This document shows, piece by piece, positions 47,501-56,685 of a stretch of 64,000 nucleotides of DNA. Where the stretch lies: contig NZ_FSRU01000002.1 in assembly GCF_900142845.1 (NCBI RefSeq), forward strand, positions 1 to 64,000, given 5' to 3'. Made by a program: the position numbers and the translations under genes. This DNA is from Paraburkholderia phenazinium (GTDB taxonomy: Bacteria; Pseudomonadota; Gammaproteobacteria; Burkholderiales; Burkholderiaceae). Each line of letters starts with the position of its first letter. Positions within the stretch are counted from its first letter, which is position 1. The notes beneath the pieces are model-generated. The model saw only the letters and a program-made list of their open reading frames with translations, was not told the DNA's origin and did not search any database.

Positions 47501-48256
47501 CTAGCCATCTTGACTCTGCGGCTTTTTTTGAGGCGGTGTATTGGCTGGACGTGGCGCTGTCTGTTTGGCTTGCGGCCCGGAAGGTCCGGCAGGCTGTTGC
47601 TCCGCCGGCAAACGCGGTGGCTGCGTCGGACTCAAAGGATAGCCGAGCCGGCCGTCGGGGAGACGGGTCGGCTGCCTGAAGGCCGGCGGTTGCCTGGTCC
47701 GCGGCGGTCGGCGGGAAGGGGGCGAGCCACCCGTCGCACTTTTCGCGAAAGAGGAAAACGGCTTGCTCAACGCGTCCACGAAGATCGCAGTGCCTTCGTC
47801 GAGCGTGTAGTCGCGCTTGATCTGAACGCCACCCACATACTTTCGACGCGGACCATCTTTTGCTTTGGGAGCGGAGACGGGTGTGGTCGTTTCCACGTTA
47901 CCGGGATTGCCCACGGCACGCCGATCCCGACTTGCATCCGGACTCCCAAACAATGGATCGCGGCGCAGTTCGTTGTACACCTCACGTGCCCATCGCTCGG
48001 CGTCCGAGAGTGAGGCCCCTGCGCGTTGCTTTTGCTCAATTTTCCATACACCTTTCTCGAAACCCTGAAGACGCACCCACAAGGCGCGCGGGTCGACAAT
48101 CGGTAACGTCAACCCGTCCTTCACGGGTTCGCCTGACGCAGGTGCGTTTCGTACTTGTGCCACCGCCGAACCCGTACCCGTCGAATCTGCGCCGTTGACT
48201 ACCGGTGCAGAACCGGAATGGTCGTAAGCTGATCCATTTTGAGCATTCACTCTCAC
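47501..48256 (-). CDS. Leader-module protein without a toxin domain (divergent partner of the CNF-like gene)
   Basis: A 251-aa protein if started at GTG 48256, which has GGAGGG six bases upstream; the frame is open to 48331 through a TTG. No signal peptide. Residues 140-147 (YVGGVQIK) with the following DYTLDEGTAIFVDALSKPFSS, and a later GRLGYPLSPTQPPRLP segment, match two stretches of the CNF-like protein encoded divergently 484 bases away. The rest is Pro/Gln/Ala-rich, and there is no catalytic domain after the leader. It may be a truncated toxin, an adaptor or a second effector. The function is unknown. Confidence 0.6.
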   Translation of the reverse strand: MRVNAQNGSAYDHSGSAPVVNGADSTGTGSAVAQVRNAPASGEPVKDGLTLPIVDPRALWVRLQGFEKGVWKIEQKQRAGASLSDAERWAREVYNELRRDPLFGSPDASRDRRAVGNPGNVETTTPVSAPKAKDGPRRKYVGGVQIKRDYTLDEGTAIFVDALSKPFSSFAKSATGGSPPSRRPPRTRQPPAFRQPTRLPDGRLGYPLSPTQPPRLPAEQQPAGPSGPQAKQTAPRPANTPPQKKPQSQDG

Positions 48257-48739
48257 AACCAACCCTCCAGAAAAGGACCAACCGGCGAACCGGATGTCCG
48301 AAGCACCTTCCCCAATCACGAGGATATTCAAGCATTTCAGGACGATTCCTGGCGCCGCAGGGTTCGCTGCGCGGAATTGATCAACTGAAAAGGATAGCTA
48401 ATCAATGGAATCGTCTCGCCGAGTCCGGTCTTTGCCACGTCACGCCCAGCACGGTTCACCGTGGCGCATCGTTTGAGCAGTCCACCCGGCAATCGTCATT
48501 GTGCCCTCAAGGGTATGAGCGGGGCATTATTCCAGTAGTTCCGACGGAGGCACACACAGCGCTCTGGACTGCGCAACCGCGAAGGCTTGCGCGCGAACGT
48601 CTCGAAGTATTGGGGTAATGCCTCCCGCGAAACCATGAGGTCACTATCGGATACGGCCAGGCGGACGCACTGCGGACGGCTTCTGCGTGAGTGAAATCCG
48701 AGGGCTTACGCCTGACCACCGTCTATCGCGAGGTCATTG
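48257..48739. other. Divergent intergenic region of the toxin locus
   Basis: 483 bases between two divergent genes. No gene is supported. It must hold promoters for both; I saw no convincing -35/-10 pair, Fur box or TTCG-N16-TTCG (hrpII/PIP-type) box. Confidence 0.5.
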
Positions 48740-50500
48740 ATGAAAGTTGATCGCAGTCTTGCCATCTACAGCGGGTTTGAACAGACAGTGAACGAGGCGG
48801 CACATGCTGGCGTGAAGCCGGGCGGCTCCCGCATCAGCCGCTCCATCATTTCACCGGGTGGAGCGGGGCAGTCCAAGCCGCAGCAGGAAGCACCCGCCCA
48901 TAACGGACCCGACAAGGTCGAATATGTGGGCGGTGTTCGGATCAAGTCGAAGTACACGTTGGAAGAGGTATTGCGGATCGTTAAAGATGCGCTTGGACAT
49001 CCCGTGGGTGCCTTCGCCGCCAGTACGACCGACATGCACCATGTTCTGGTGCACGATAGAAATATCGCCGAATGGGAGCGCGCCCAGATTGCGGAAGACT
49101 TCAAGCAGATCGACTCGATTATGGTAGGTCTGCGAAATTTTCATCCTGTTGGTGCGGCGATGAATCTAGTCTCTGTCAATGCCGGTGCGCTTCACACGCT
49201 GGAGGAAAAGAAGCCGCTAACCCTGGATCAGGCGGACGATTTGCTCTTCAGCATCAACGATTTGCCGTCCGCGGACAGCGTCCCGATTCCTGTAAAACGC
49301 CTGGCGACGGAGGGTGGGGCGAGACGCCCGAGGTACAAACCTCCGACGCGAATAAAGGGTGGCCGTGTCGGCTATCCTGCCAGCCCGACCCATCCTCCAA
49401 AATTGCCGATTGACGCGAAGGGTAAGAAGGAAACCCAGGGAAGCGGTGGAGCGGGCGCGTCTTCCAGCACCGGCGCGACGAGTACCGGCGCAACCAGACC
49501 GGTTCCTGGGACGAGCACGACGCCCCCTTCAAAACAGAAGGGCGGCGCCGCGAAGCTGGTGTCGGCGATCAAGGCGAAATTCTCCAGCGACGCCCATCGG
49601 ATAAGAAATGGAAAGATCGAGGCACTTAAAAATAAAGGTGCGATTTACGTAGGTGAGAAATCGGAGATCAGGACGAATTTTGATTTTTATCGTTACGACA
49701 ATGATGTAAAAATGTCGGAGCCAGTTAAATCTTCGAATGCTGGAACTGAAAAAACGAGGGAGGTTCTGTACACCGGAAATGGCAAGGGGATTACCTCGCT
49801 ATGTCAGGGTGGGAAGATGTACTACGGTGGATGGGGGCGCGGCAATCGTAAATTGAGCTCCCAGACGGATGTCATTGAACTAGCCAATGGCAAGGAGGGT
49901 GTGGGCGCGGTCAGGATAGCCTTCGCGGATATTCCACCCAAAGGGTCTCTGCTGGTGACCGCCGGCGGCCTGAGTGGATGCACCGTGATGTTTGCGGCCG
50001 ACAACGCCCATTTCTACGCATACCACGTTGGAACGTCGACTCCAACGCGTAACTGGAAGACGGCTCAGGACGGCGTGCGTCTTCTCCGCCAGGCGCATGA
50101 ACAGTTAAAACCAGATGCAACAAGGAAGGCGCTGACGCACCCGGAAAACAACGATCTGATCGACGTGGCGAAGCAATATCCATTTGCCTCCGTCATATAT
50201 TATGGAAAACACGGTGAGAGTGGAGCACAGGCCGATACGCGGATTACCGGAGCGGCCGGACCTGCGGCGCAGGGGACCCATATTCACGATTATTTTCAGC
50301 CGGACGTAAAAGGGGCGCCAATCGGCACAGCCTTCGCGCTGATTCGCAAGGACGCGCGAGGGCGGATTTCGGTCAGCACGCTTTACGAACGAGGCGAACT
50401 GCCGATCGCAAACTATAAAAGCGACGCCAAGGGCAATGTGATGTACGACTTTCACGAGAACGACGCTCAAATCGACAGGTTTACCCCTCAGACGGGTTGA
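48740..50500 (+). CDS. CNF-like Rho-deamidase toxin/effector
   Basis: A 586-aa protein; GAGG lies seven bases before ATG 48740. No signal peptide. Residues 62-95 (YVGGVRIKSKYTLEEVLRIV and on) and 201-223 (GRVGYPASPTHPPKLP) form a leader shared with the divergent neighbour; 225-285 is a Gly/Ser/Thr linker. The C-terminal 290 residues match the catalytic domain of cytotoxic necrotizing factors: GGLSGCTVMF with C414 and FYAYHVGTST with H429. The 15-residue Cys-His spacing equals that of CNF1 (C866/H881). Such enzymes deamidate a glutamine in Rho GTPases and lock them on. The DNA from about 49600 is AT-richer than its surroundings, a sign of transfer. Whether T3SS or another route secretes it is unknown. 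Confidence 0.82.
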   Translation: MKVDRSLAIYSGFEQTVNEAAHAGVKPGGSRISRSIISPGGAGQSKPQQEAPAHNGPDKVEYVGGVRIKSKYTLEEVLRIVKDALGHPVGAFAASTTDMHHVLVHDRNIAEWERAQIAEDFKQIDSIMVGLRNFHPVGAAMNLVSVNAGALHTLEEKKPLTLDQADDLLFSINDLPSADSVPIPVKRLATEGGARRPRYKPPTRIKGGRVGYPASPTHPPKLPIDAKGKKETQGSGGAGASSSTGATSTGATRPVPGTSTTPPSKQKGGAAKLVSAIKAKFSSDAHRIRNGKIEALKNKGAIYVGEKSEIRTNFDFYRYDNDVKMSEPVKSSNAGTEKTREVLYTGNGKGITSLCQGGKMYYGGWGRGNRKLSSQTDVIELANGKEGVGAVRIAFADIPPKGSLLVTAGGLSGCTVMFAADNAHFYAYHVGTSTPTRNWKTAQDGVRLLRQAHEQLKPDATRKALTHPENNDLIDVAKQYPFASVIYYGKHGESGAQADTRITGAAGPAAQGTHIHDYFQPDVKGAPIGTAFALIRKDARGRISVSTLYERGELPIANYKSDAKGNVMYDFHENDAQIDRFTPQTG

Positions 50501-50641
50501 CGGTCTTGCCCAGTCGATTTGCCGCTTCGCTGTCAGGCACGCGGCTCAGCGCTCACCGCCTCCCGATGATTCTTCGCGCATGGCGGTGGCGCCACGGACA
50601 ATCCCGATTGCCCGCACGGTGTCTTTTTGGTAAATAGGCGC

Positions 50642-51001
50642 ATGACCACGCCGCATACCTCCGCCCAACCCGCGCTGAACCCGCTGCCCGAGCCGCCACC
50701 GGTCTCGGAGGCGATGGCGCGCGCGCATCGACGCTACTGGCGCTTCAATCTCGTTTGCATCGCCGTGCTGATGACGGCGGGCTTTCTGGTCTCGTTCGTC
50801 GTGCCGCTGGCCGCCCCTTCGCTATCGAAGGTGCGCTTCGCCGGCTTCAGCCTGCCGTTCTACGTTGGCGCGCAAGGCGCAATCCTCGTCTATGTCGCAC
50901 TGATTCTCGCCTACATCGTGCTGATGCAGCGCGCCGACCGCACGCTGCAACGCGCGTTCGTAGCGGACGCGAACGCCGCAGCAACGGCGCGCGGAAACTG
51001 A
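50642..51001 (+). CDS. DUF4212 family protein, symporter small subunit
   Basis: A 119-aa protein with two transmembrane helices (LVCIAVLMTAGFLVSFVVPL; GAQGAILVYVALILAYIVLM) and the family pattern HRRYWRFNL before the first helix. DUF4212 proteins are almost always encoded directly upstream of a VC_2705-type sodium:solute symporter, as here (four-base gap). Expected to act with it at the inner membrane. Confidence 0.9.
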   Translation: MTTPHTSAQPALNPLPEPPPVSEAMARAHRRYWRFNLVCIAVLMTAGFLVSFVVPLAAPSLSKVRFAGFSLPFYVGAQGAILVYVALILAYIVLMQRADRTLQRAFVADANAAATARGN

Positions 51002-51005
51002 GCCG

Positions 51006-53024
51006 ATGACGCTCACGCATCGGCTCATCCGCTCCTACGCGTTCTACACGCTCGGGTTTCTGGCCTTCATCTATGTGATGTGGCGCATCGAAGCCGTGAC
51101 CGGGCCGGGCGTGTGGATCGGCTATGTGTTCCTGTTCGTGCCGATTGCCGTGTATGCGGTGATCGGCCTGCTGTCGCGAACCTCCGATCTGGTGGAGTAC
51201 TACGTCGCGGGACGGCGCGTGCCGTCGGCCTTCAACGGCATGGCGACCGCTGCCGACTGGTTGTCGGCGGCATCCTTCATTGGTCTGGCGGGTTCGATCT
51301 ACGCGACCGGTTACGACGGCCTCGCGTATCTGATGGGCTGGACGGGCGGCTATTGCCTCACGGCGTTCCTGCTCGCGCCGTATGTGCGCAAGCTCGCGCG
51401 CTACACGATTCCGGATTTCCTCGGCACGCGTTTCTCGAGCAACGCGGTGCGCGGCCTCGCGGCCCTGGCTGCGATCCTCTGTTCGTTCGTGTATCTGGTC
51501 GCGCAGATTCAGGGCGTGGGGCTGATTGCGACGCGCTTTATCGGCGTCGATTTTGCCGTGGGCATTTTTTGCGGACTGGCGGGCATTCTGGTGTGCTCGT
51601 TTCTGGGCGGCATGCGCGCGGTGACGTGGACCCAGGTGGCGCAATACATCATCCTGATCCTGGCGATCCTGATTCCGGTGTCGATGATCGCGCATAAGGA
51701 CGGCCTCGGCTGGGCGCCGCAATTTAACTATGGACACCTGATGGAGAGCGTGGAGACACTCGAGCGTCAGGTGCGCGATGCGCCGCTGGATCAGAGCGTG
51801 CGCGACGACTACCGGAAGCAGGCAGCAAAACTGCAGGTGCAGATCGACGGGCTGCCGCAGTCGTTCATCGACGAGAAGCAGGGGCTCACCGAGAAGGTGG
51901 CGGATTTGCGCCGGCACAACGGCCCGCTACGCGACATCAACACGAGCGAGCGCGCGCTCGAAAGTTTTCCGCACGATGCCGCGGCCGCGAAGATCGTATG
52001 GACGCAACAGCGCGAGGTGTTGTTGACGCGCGCCTCGGCGCCGGTGCCGATGTCCGAGCCGTTTCCGCCCATCAGCGGTGAAGACCGGCGCACCCACGAG
52101 CGCAATTTTCTGTCGCTGCTGCTGTGTTTGTCGCTGGGGACGGCGAGCTTGCCGCATATTCTGACGCGCTATAACACGACCACTTCGGTGGCGTCGGCGC
52201 GGCGTTCGGTCGGCTGGACGCTGTTCTTTGTCGCACTGTTCTATCTAACGGTGCCGGTGCTGTCCGTGCTCATGAAGTACGAAATCCTGACGAATCTCGT
52301 GGGGCACCCGTTTGCCGATCTGCCGCAGTGGCTGACGCAGTGGCTCAGGATCGAGCCGAACCTGATCAGCGTCGTCGATACGAACCGCGACGGCATCGTG
52401 CAGTGGAGTGAGATCCAGATGCAGCCGGACATGATCGTGCTGGCGGCGCCGGAGATTGCGGGGCTGCCGTATGTGATGTCGGGGCTGATTGCGGCGGGGG
52501 CATTGGCGGCCGCGCTTTCGACCGCCGATGGCTTGCTGCTGACCATCGCGAATGCGCTTTCGCACGACGTCTACTATCACATGGTCGATCCGGCGGCATC
52601 GAGCCAGCGGCGCGTGACGATCTCCAAGATCTTGCTGCTGGGGGTGGCGCTGTTTGCGTCGTATGTGGCGTCGCTGAATACGGGGAACATCCTGTTTCTG
52701 GTGGGAGCGGCGTTTTCGCTAGCGGCCTCCAGCCTGTTTCCGGTGCTGGTGCTCGGCGTGTTCTGGAAGCGCACGACGCGGCTTGGGGCGGTGGCCGGGA
52801 TGGTGGCGGGGCTCGTGGTGTGCATCTATTACATCGTCTCCACATACCCGTTCTTTACGCAGATGACTGGGTTCGTCGGGACCCGGTGGTTTGGCATCGA
52901 GCCGATCAGTTCGGGCGTGTTTGGCGTGCCGGCGGGGTTTCTGGTGGCGATCTTGGTGAGTCTCGCGGATCGCAAGCCGGATGCTTATACGCGGGCGTTG
53001 GTGGACTATATCCGGCATCCGTGA
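51006..53024 (+). CDS. Sodium:solute (acetate-type) symporter, VC_2705 subfamily
   Basis: A 672-aa SSS-family carrier with about 13 transmembrane helices. Core motifs include EYYVAGRRVPSAFNGMATAA, LSTADGLLLTIANALSHD and SLLLCLSLGTASLPHILTRY. Between about residues 243 and 370 lies a large hydrophilic segment (MESVETLERQVRDAPLDQSV to SGEDRRTHERN) with coiled-coil character that interrupts the usual helix pattern. It probably imports acetate or a similar carboxylate for acs, inferred from family and synteny. Starts four bases after the DUF4212 gene. Confidence 0.9.
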   Translation: MTLTHRLIRSYAFYTLGFLAFIYVMWRIEAVTGPGVWIGYVFLFVPIAVYAVIGLLSRTSDLVEYYVAGRRVPSAFNGMATAADWLSAASFIGLAGSIYATGYDGLAYLMGWTGGYCLTAFLLAPYVRKLARYTIPDFLGTRFSSNAVRGLAALAAILCSFVYLVAQIQGVGLIATRFIGVDFAVGIFCGLAGILVCSFLGGMRAVTWTQVAQYIILILAILIPVSMIAHKDGLGWAPQFNYGHLMESVETLERQVRDAPLDQSVRDDYRKQAAKLQVQIDGLPQSFIDEKQGLTEKVADLRRHNGPLRDINTSERALESFPHDAAAAKIVWTQQREVLLTRASAPVPMSEPFPPISGEDRRTHERNFLSLLLCLSLGTASLPHILTRYNTTTSVASARRSVGWTLFFVALFYLTVPVLSVLMKYEILTNLVGHPFADLPQWLTQWLRIEPNLISVVDTNRDGIVQWSEIQMQPDMIVLAAPEIAGLPYVMSGLIAAGALAAALSTADGLLLTIANALSHDVYYHMVDPAASSQRRVTISKILLLGVALFASYVASLNTGNILFLVGAAFSLAASSLFPVLVLGVFWKRTTRLGAVAGMVAGLVVCIYYIVSTYPFFTQMTGFVGTRWFGIEPISSGVFGVPAGFLVAILVSLADRKPDAYTRALVDYIRHP

Positions 53025-53121
53025 GGGTGGCTGGATGGGCGCTGGGCGGGGGGTTCGGGGTGGTTCGAGGGGCGTTTTGCCGGTGTTTTCGGACGGGGCT
53101 GGCGCGCGCCCCAGAGTTTGC

Positions 53122-53127
53122 TATAAT
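53122..53127 (+). promoter_or_regulatory. -10 box of the tRNA-Ser gene
   Basis: Perfect TATAAT 13 bases before the mature tRNA start; the -35 region (CTGGCG at 17-base spacing) is poor. Confidence 0.6.
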
Positions 53128-53139
53128 TCGACTCCCGCC

Positions 53140-53230
53140 GGAGAGATGGATGAGCGGTTTAAGTCGCACGCCTGGAAAGCGTGTATAGGTTAATAACCTA
53201 TCCGGGGTTCGAATCCCCGTCTCTCCGCCA
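53140..53230 (+). tRNA. tRNA-Ser(GGA)
   Basis: A class II tRNA with an encoded CCA end. The acceptor stem GGAGAGA pairs with TCTCTCC. The anticodon stem CACGC/GCGTG encloses loop CTGGAAA, anticodon GGA. A long variable arm (TATAGGTTAATAACCTAT) and the T-loop GGTTCGAAT are present, as expected for serine. It has an upstream TATAAT and a downstream terminator. Confidence 0.97.
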
Positions 53231-53245
53231 AGATATTGATCAAGT

Positions 53246-53284
53246 AAAAAGCCGTTGAATCCAGCAAAGATTCAACGGCTTTTT
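53246..53284 (+). terminator. Terminator after tRNA-Ser
   Basis: AAAAAGCCGTTGAATC, 7-base loop, GATTCAACGGCTTTTT followed by GTTTTT: a 16-bp perfect stem. Confidence 0.93.
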
Positions 53285-53580
53285 GTTTTTCTGGCCCATC
53301 AGCGGCCCCATCATCGACCCGCCGCCATCCAACACGCGCGAACCCGGACCCCATCGGCACGCCCCATCAACACGCACATCATCAACACTCCTCACTGCAC
53401 CAGGCCGCGGCGCGCAACACATAGCCCTGACCTATCACCCCCTTTAAATAATTTGATGTTGGCCGCACGGAATAACCGCCCAGGTTATGCCGTTATACAA
53501 GGGCGCTCGCGGCACGTGTTGAAGGCAAGCACTCCAACCCGTCATTGCTGACCGCTAACCAACACCAACATTACGAAAAG
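53285..53580. other. Intergenic region before the MauL-like gene
   Basis: No supported gene, repeat of the tRNA end or integrase remnant. The last 130 bases are AT-richer (CCTTTAAATAATTTGATGTT) and probably hold the promoter of the following operon. Confidence 0.5.
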
Positions 53581-54207
53581 ATGAAAACGGGGAAGACCTT
53601 GTGGATGACGGCGGCCGCCTGTGTGGCAGCCATGAGCGGCGCCGTGCCGGCAGCCAATGTCAATGCCGCCACGCTTGCGGTCCATGTCGCAGACCAGGCA
53701 GGGGCTCCCATCGCAGACGCGGTGATTTACGCGACTCCAGTGGATGGCCGGTTGCCGGCGCGTCCGCCGGCCGGCGCGGTCATCGCACAGAAGAACAAGA
53801 TGTTCGTACCGCTCGTCTCGGTGATTCAGACCGGCGCATCGGTCAAGCTGCCGAATCTCGACGATATTGCGCATGACGTCTATTCGCTCTCCGCACCCAA
53901 ACGCTTCGAACTGAAGCTCTATCGAGGCGTTCCGCCGCACCCGGTCGTGTTCGACAAACCGGGCCTCGTGGTGCTCGGCTGCAACATCCACGACATGATG
54001 GTGGCGTACCTGCTCATTGTCGATACGCCGTACTTCGCCAAATCCGACGCCAGCGGCAATGCGACGTTCGCCAACTTGCCCACCGATCGCTATCGCGTGA
54101 CCGTCTGGCACTATCGGCAGAGCGACGCGAACGCGCGGCCCACGCAAACGATCGACGCGAGCGCGAACAGCGCGGCGACGTTCACCGTAAAACTGGACGC
54201 CGAATAA
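53581..54207 (+). CDS. Exported cupredoxin-like protein (methylamine-utilisation MauL-like)
   Basis: A 208-aa exported protein; signal peptide MKTGKTLWMTAAACVAAMSG... cut near VNA-ATLAV. A Greek-key domain carries possible metal ligands in VVLGCNIHDMMVAYLLIV (Cys and His of a cupredoxin-type site). Families with this LGCNIHDxM motif are annotated as methylamine-utilisation proteins, though no mau genes are seen here. Start at ATG 53581 with a weak site. It lies 23 bases before a GGDEF-EAL gene, a recurring pair; a sensory link is possible. Confidence 0.8.
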   Translation: MKTGKTLWMTAAACVAAMSGAVPAANVNAATLAVHVADQAGAPIADAVIYATPVDGRLPARPPAGAVIAQKNKMFVPLVSVIQTGASVKLPNLDDIAHDVYSLSAPKRFELKLYRGVPPHPVVFDKPGLVVLGCNIHDMMVAYLLIVDTPYFAKSDASGNATFANLPTDRYRVTVWHYRQSDANARPTQTIDASANSAATFTVKLDAE

Positions 54208-54230
54208 CCGGCGTATTGCGCGGAGGTCCT

Positions 54231-56603
54231 GTGCGCTTACACAGGTTGCGATCGAAAATCGCACTCGTCTTTGTTCTCTTGATGCTGGCGATACAAGCCG
54301 CGGTGTTTGTGGCCACCCGTAGCGTGATCGCGTCGGTGGCGCACGCGCATGTCGACGCCCAGTTGGCGATGGGCGAGCGCGTGTTCAGGAAGGTCCTGCA
54401 ATCGGACACGGAAAAACTGAACCAGGCGGCGGCGGTCGTCGCAGCCGATTTCGGCTTTCGGGAAGCGGTCGCCTTGCGCGATCAGACGACGGTGCTGTCA
54501 GCGTTGCAGAATCAGGGTGACCGCATCCATGCCGACATCGTGATGCTGGTCGGGCTCGACGGCAAGCTGATCGCCGATAGCCGGGATCCGGCGAGTGCGG
54601 GGAAGCCGTTTCCGTTTCCGTCGCTGATTCAGCACACCACGCACAAAGATGCGTCGTCCATCATTGGCGTAGTCAATGGCCGGCCGTACGAACTAGTGCT
54701 CGTTCCGGTAAAAGCGCCGTTGACGATTGCATGGGTCGCGATGGGCTTTGCGATCGACGATATTGCTGCCCGAGAAATGCGGGAGGTGGCATCGCTGCAC
54801 GTGTCGTTCATCGCGCGGCCGGCCGGCGGTCAATGGACGGTCCTCGCAAGCTCGCTGCCCGCTGAACAACGCACCGCGCTTGAGCGTGCAAGCCGCACCG
54901 CGACGCTGGTCGAGCGGCAAAGTGCGAGTGTCTCTCTCAACGAAGGTTTCGGATCGCGGATCGTCTGGCTTGCGGTGTCGAACCAGCCGGTGGCTGCGGT
55001 GTTGCAGACATCGCTTGACGAAGCCATGGCGCCGTATCGCAAGCTGCAATCGACGTTGTTCCTGCTGACGCTGGCCGGTGTCGTCATCTCGATCGCCGGC
55101 GCGACGCTGACCGCGCGTAGCGTGACACGGCCGCTTGCCGAGCTGACCCGTTTCGCGCAACGCATCGGCCGCGGCGACTATAGCGCCCCGATCCAGATTG
55201 CGCAGAAAGACGAAATCAGCGCGCTGGCGGCGGCATTCGGTCAGATGCGCGACGACATCGCCGAGCGCGAGGCGCGCATCACCGATCTGGCGTACGTTGA
55301 CCGGCTGACCGGATTGCCCAACCGGGTTGCTTTCAACGAATGTCTTCAGCAGGCCATCGAAATGGCCGCGCCGGAACGCAGTCCGCTTGCGGTGATGATG
55401 CTGGACATGGATCGCTTCAAATATGTGAACGACACGCTCGGTCATCACATCGGCGATCTGCTGTTGCACGAAGTCGCCAAGCGCCTCATACGCTGTGTCC
55501 CGGGCGACACAGACACGGTTGCCAGACTGGGCGGCGACGAGTTCGCCATCTTGCTGCCGGGTGGCGAGCTGGGCACTGCACAGCGCATCGCCCAGGCGAT
55601 GCTGAAAGCGCTCGAAGAGCCGATCGTCATCGAGGCCCATGTGGTGGATGTGGCCGCGAGCATTGGCATCGTTATCTTCCCGGACGACGGCGGCGACGTG
55701 CACTCACTGTTGCGGCGAGCGGACGTCGCCATGTATCGGGCGAAGCGCACCAATGCCGGCATGTCTGTGTACGATGAAAGCGAAGAGCGCTATGGCGAGG
55801 AACGCCTGTCGCTGATGAGCGAATTGCGGCATGCAATCGAGTACGGCGAGCTGCGTCTCTACTACCAGCCCAAAGTCGATCTCGCCAGCAACGACATGTC
55901 GCACGTCGAAGCCCTGGTGCGCTGGGTGCATCCGGTGAGGGGCGTCGTGCCGCCGGGAGAGTTCATCCCGTTCGCCGAGCAGACCGGCTTCATTCGCTCG
56001 ATCTCGCGCTGGGTCGCAGGCGAAGCGATTTCCCAGTGCGCAGCCTGGCACGCAAAGGGGATCGCACTCAGCGTGTCGGTCAATGTCTCCGCCCGCGATC
56101 TCGCCGAGGCGGATTTCCCCGATGTACTCGAAGCGTTGTTGCGGCAGCACGGCGTCGAGCCTCGCTGGCTGTGGCTCGAGATTACGGAAAGTGCGTTGAT
56201 GGATGACCCGGCACACGCAATCGCCATACTCGATCGCTTGCATCGACTCGGCATCCGCCTGTCCATCGACGATTTCGGTACCGGGTATTCGTCGCTTTCG
56301 TATCTGAAGCGTATGCCTGTCGATGAACTCAAGATCGACCGCTCATTTGTGATGGGCATGGTGAGCGGTCCGGACGACGAAATTATTGTGCGCTCGACGA
56401 TCGCGCTCGGGCACAACATGGGTTTGCGCGTAGTCGCCGAAGGTGTAGAAGACGCCACGACGCTCGAAACGCTGCGAACCTTGCATTGCGATGTGGCGCA
56501 AGGCTATCACCTGGGCCGGCCGTTGAGCGCCGACGGAATCGAGTCGTGGATAACGAGGTGGGCCGAAACGGTTGCCTCTGCCGCTTTAGCCGATGAAGTC
56601 TGA
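54231..56603 (+). CDS. Membrane GGDEF-EAL protein (cyclic-di-GMP turnover)
   Basis: A 790-aa protein. An N-terminal transmembrane helix (residues about 10-30), a periplasmic double-CACHE-like sensor (about 35-280) and a second helix lead to HAMP (SVTRPLAELTRFAQRIGRGD), then GGDEF and EAL. The diguanylate cyclase site is intact (GGDEF, 434-438) with no RxxD inhibition site five residues before it. The phosphodiesterase site is intact (E560 in HVEALVRW; DDFGTGYSSLSYLK). Both activities are possible, so net output is unknown. GTG 54231 with GGAGG upstream is chosen over a TTG at 54216. Confidence 0.92.
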   Translation: MRLHRLRSKIALVFVLLMLAIQAAVFVATRSVIASVAHAHVDAQLAMGERVFRKVLQSDTEKLNQAAAVVAADFGFREAVALRDQTTVLSALQNQGDRIHADIVMLVGLDGKLIADSRDPASAGKPFPFPSLIQHTTHKDASSIIGVVNGRPYELVLVPVKAPLTIAWVAMGFAIDDIAAREMREVASLHVSFIARPAGGQWTVLASSLPAEQRTALERASRTATLVERQSASVSLNEGFGSRIVWLAVSNQPVAAVLQTSLDEAMAPYRKLQSTLFLLTLAGVVISIAGATLTARSVTRPLAELTRFAQRIGRGDYSAPIQIAQKDEISALAAAFGQMRDDIAEREARITDLAYVDRLTGLPNRVAFNECLQQAIEMAAPERSPLAVMMLDMDRFKYVNDTLGHHIGDLLLHEVAKRLIRCVPGDTDTVARLGGDEFAILLPGGELGTAQRIAQAMLKALEEPIVIEAHVVDVAASIGIVIFPDDGGDVHSLLRRADVAMYRAKRTNAGMSVYDESEERYGEERLSLMSELRHAIEYGELRLYYQPKVDLASNDMSHVEALVRWVHPVRGVVPPGEFIPFAEQTGFIRSISRWVAGEAISQCAAWHAKGIALSVSVNVSARDLAEADFPDVLEALLRQHGVEPRWLWLEITESALMDDPAHAIAILDRLHRLGIRLSIDDFGTGYSSLSYLKRMPVDELKIDRSFVMGMVSGPDDEIIVRSTIALGHNMGLRVVAEGVEDATTLETLRTLHCDVAQGYHLGRPLSADGIESWITRWAETVASAALADEV

Positions 56604-56685
56604 ACGACATGCCGGTCGGAGCCTGTCGTCAAGCTGACGTGGCGACGGTTACCGGACTGGACAAGAAAGAAGGAGCGTAACGACA

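Noticed and set aside
53140..53580. tRNA-Ser as the attachment site of a genomic island
   Set aside because: No integrase gene and no repeated tRNA 3' end were seen near it; both accessory blocks lie upstream and do not abut the tRNA.
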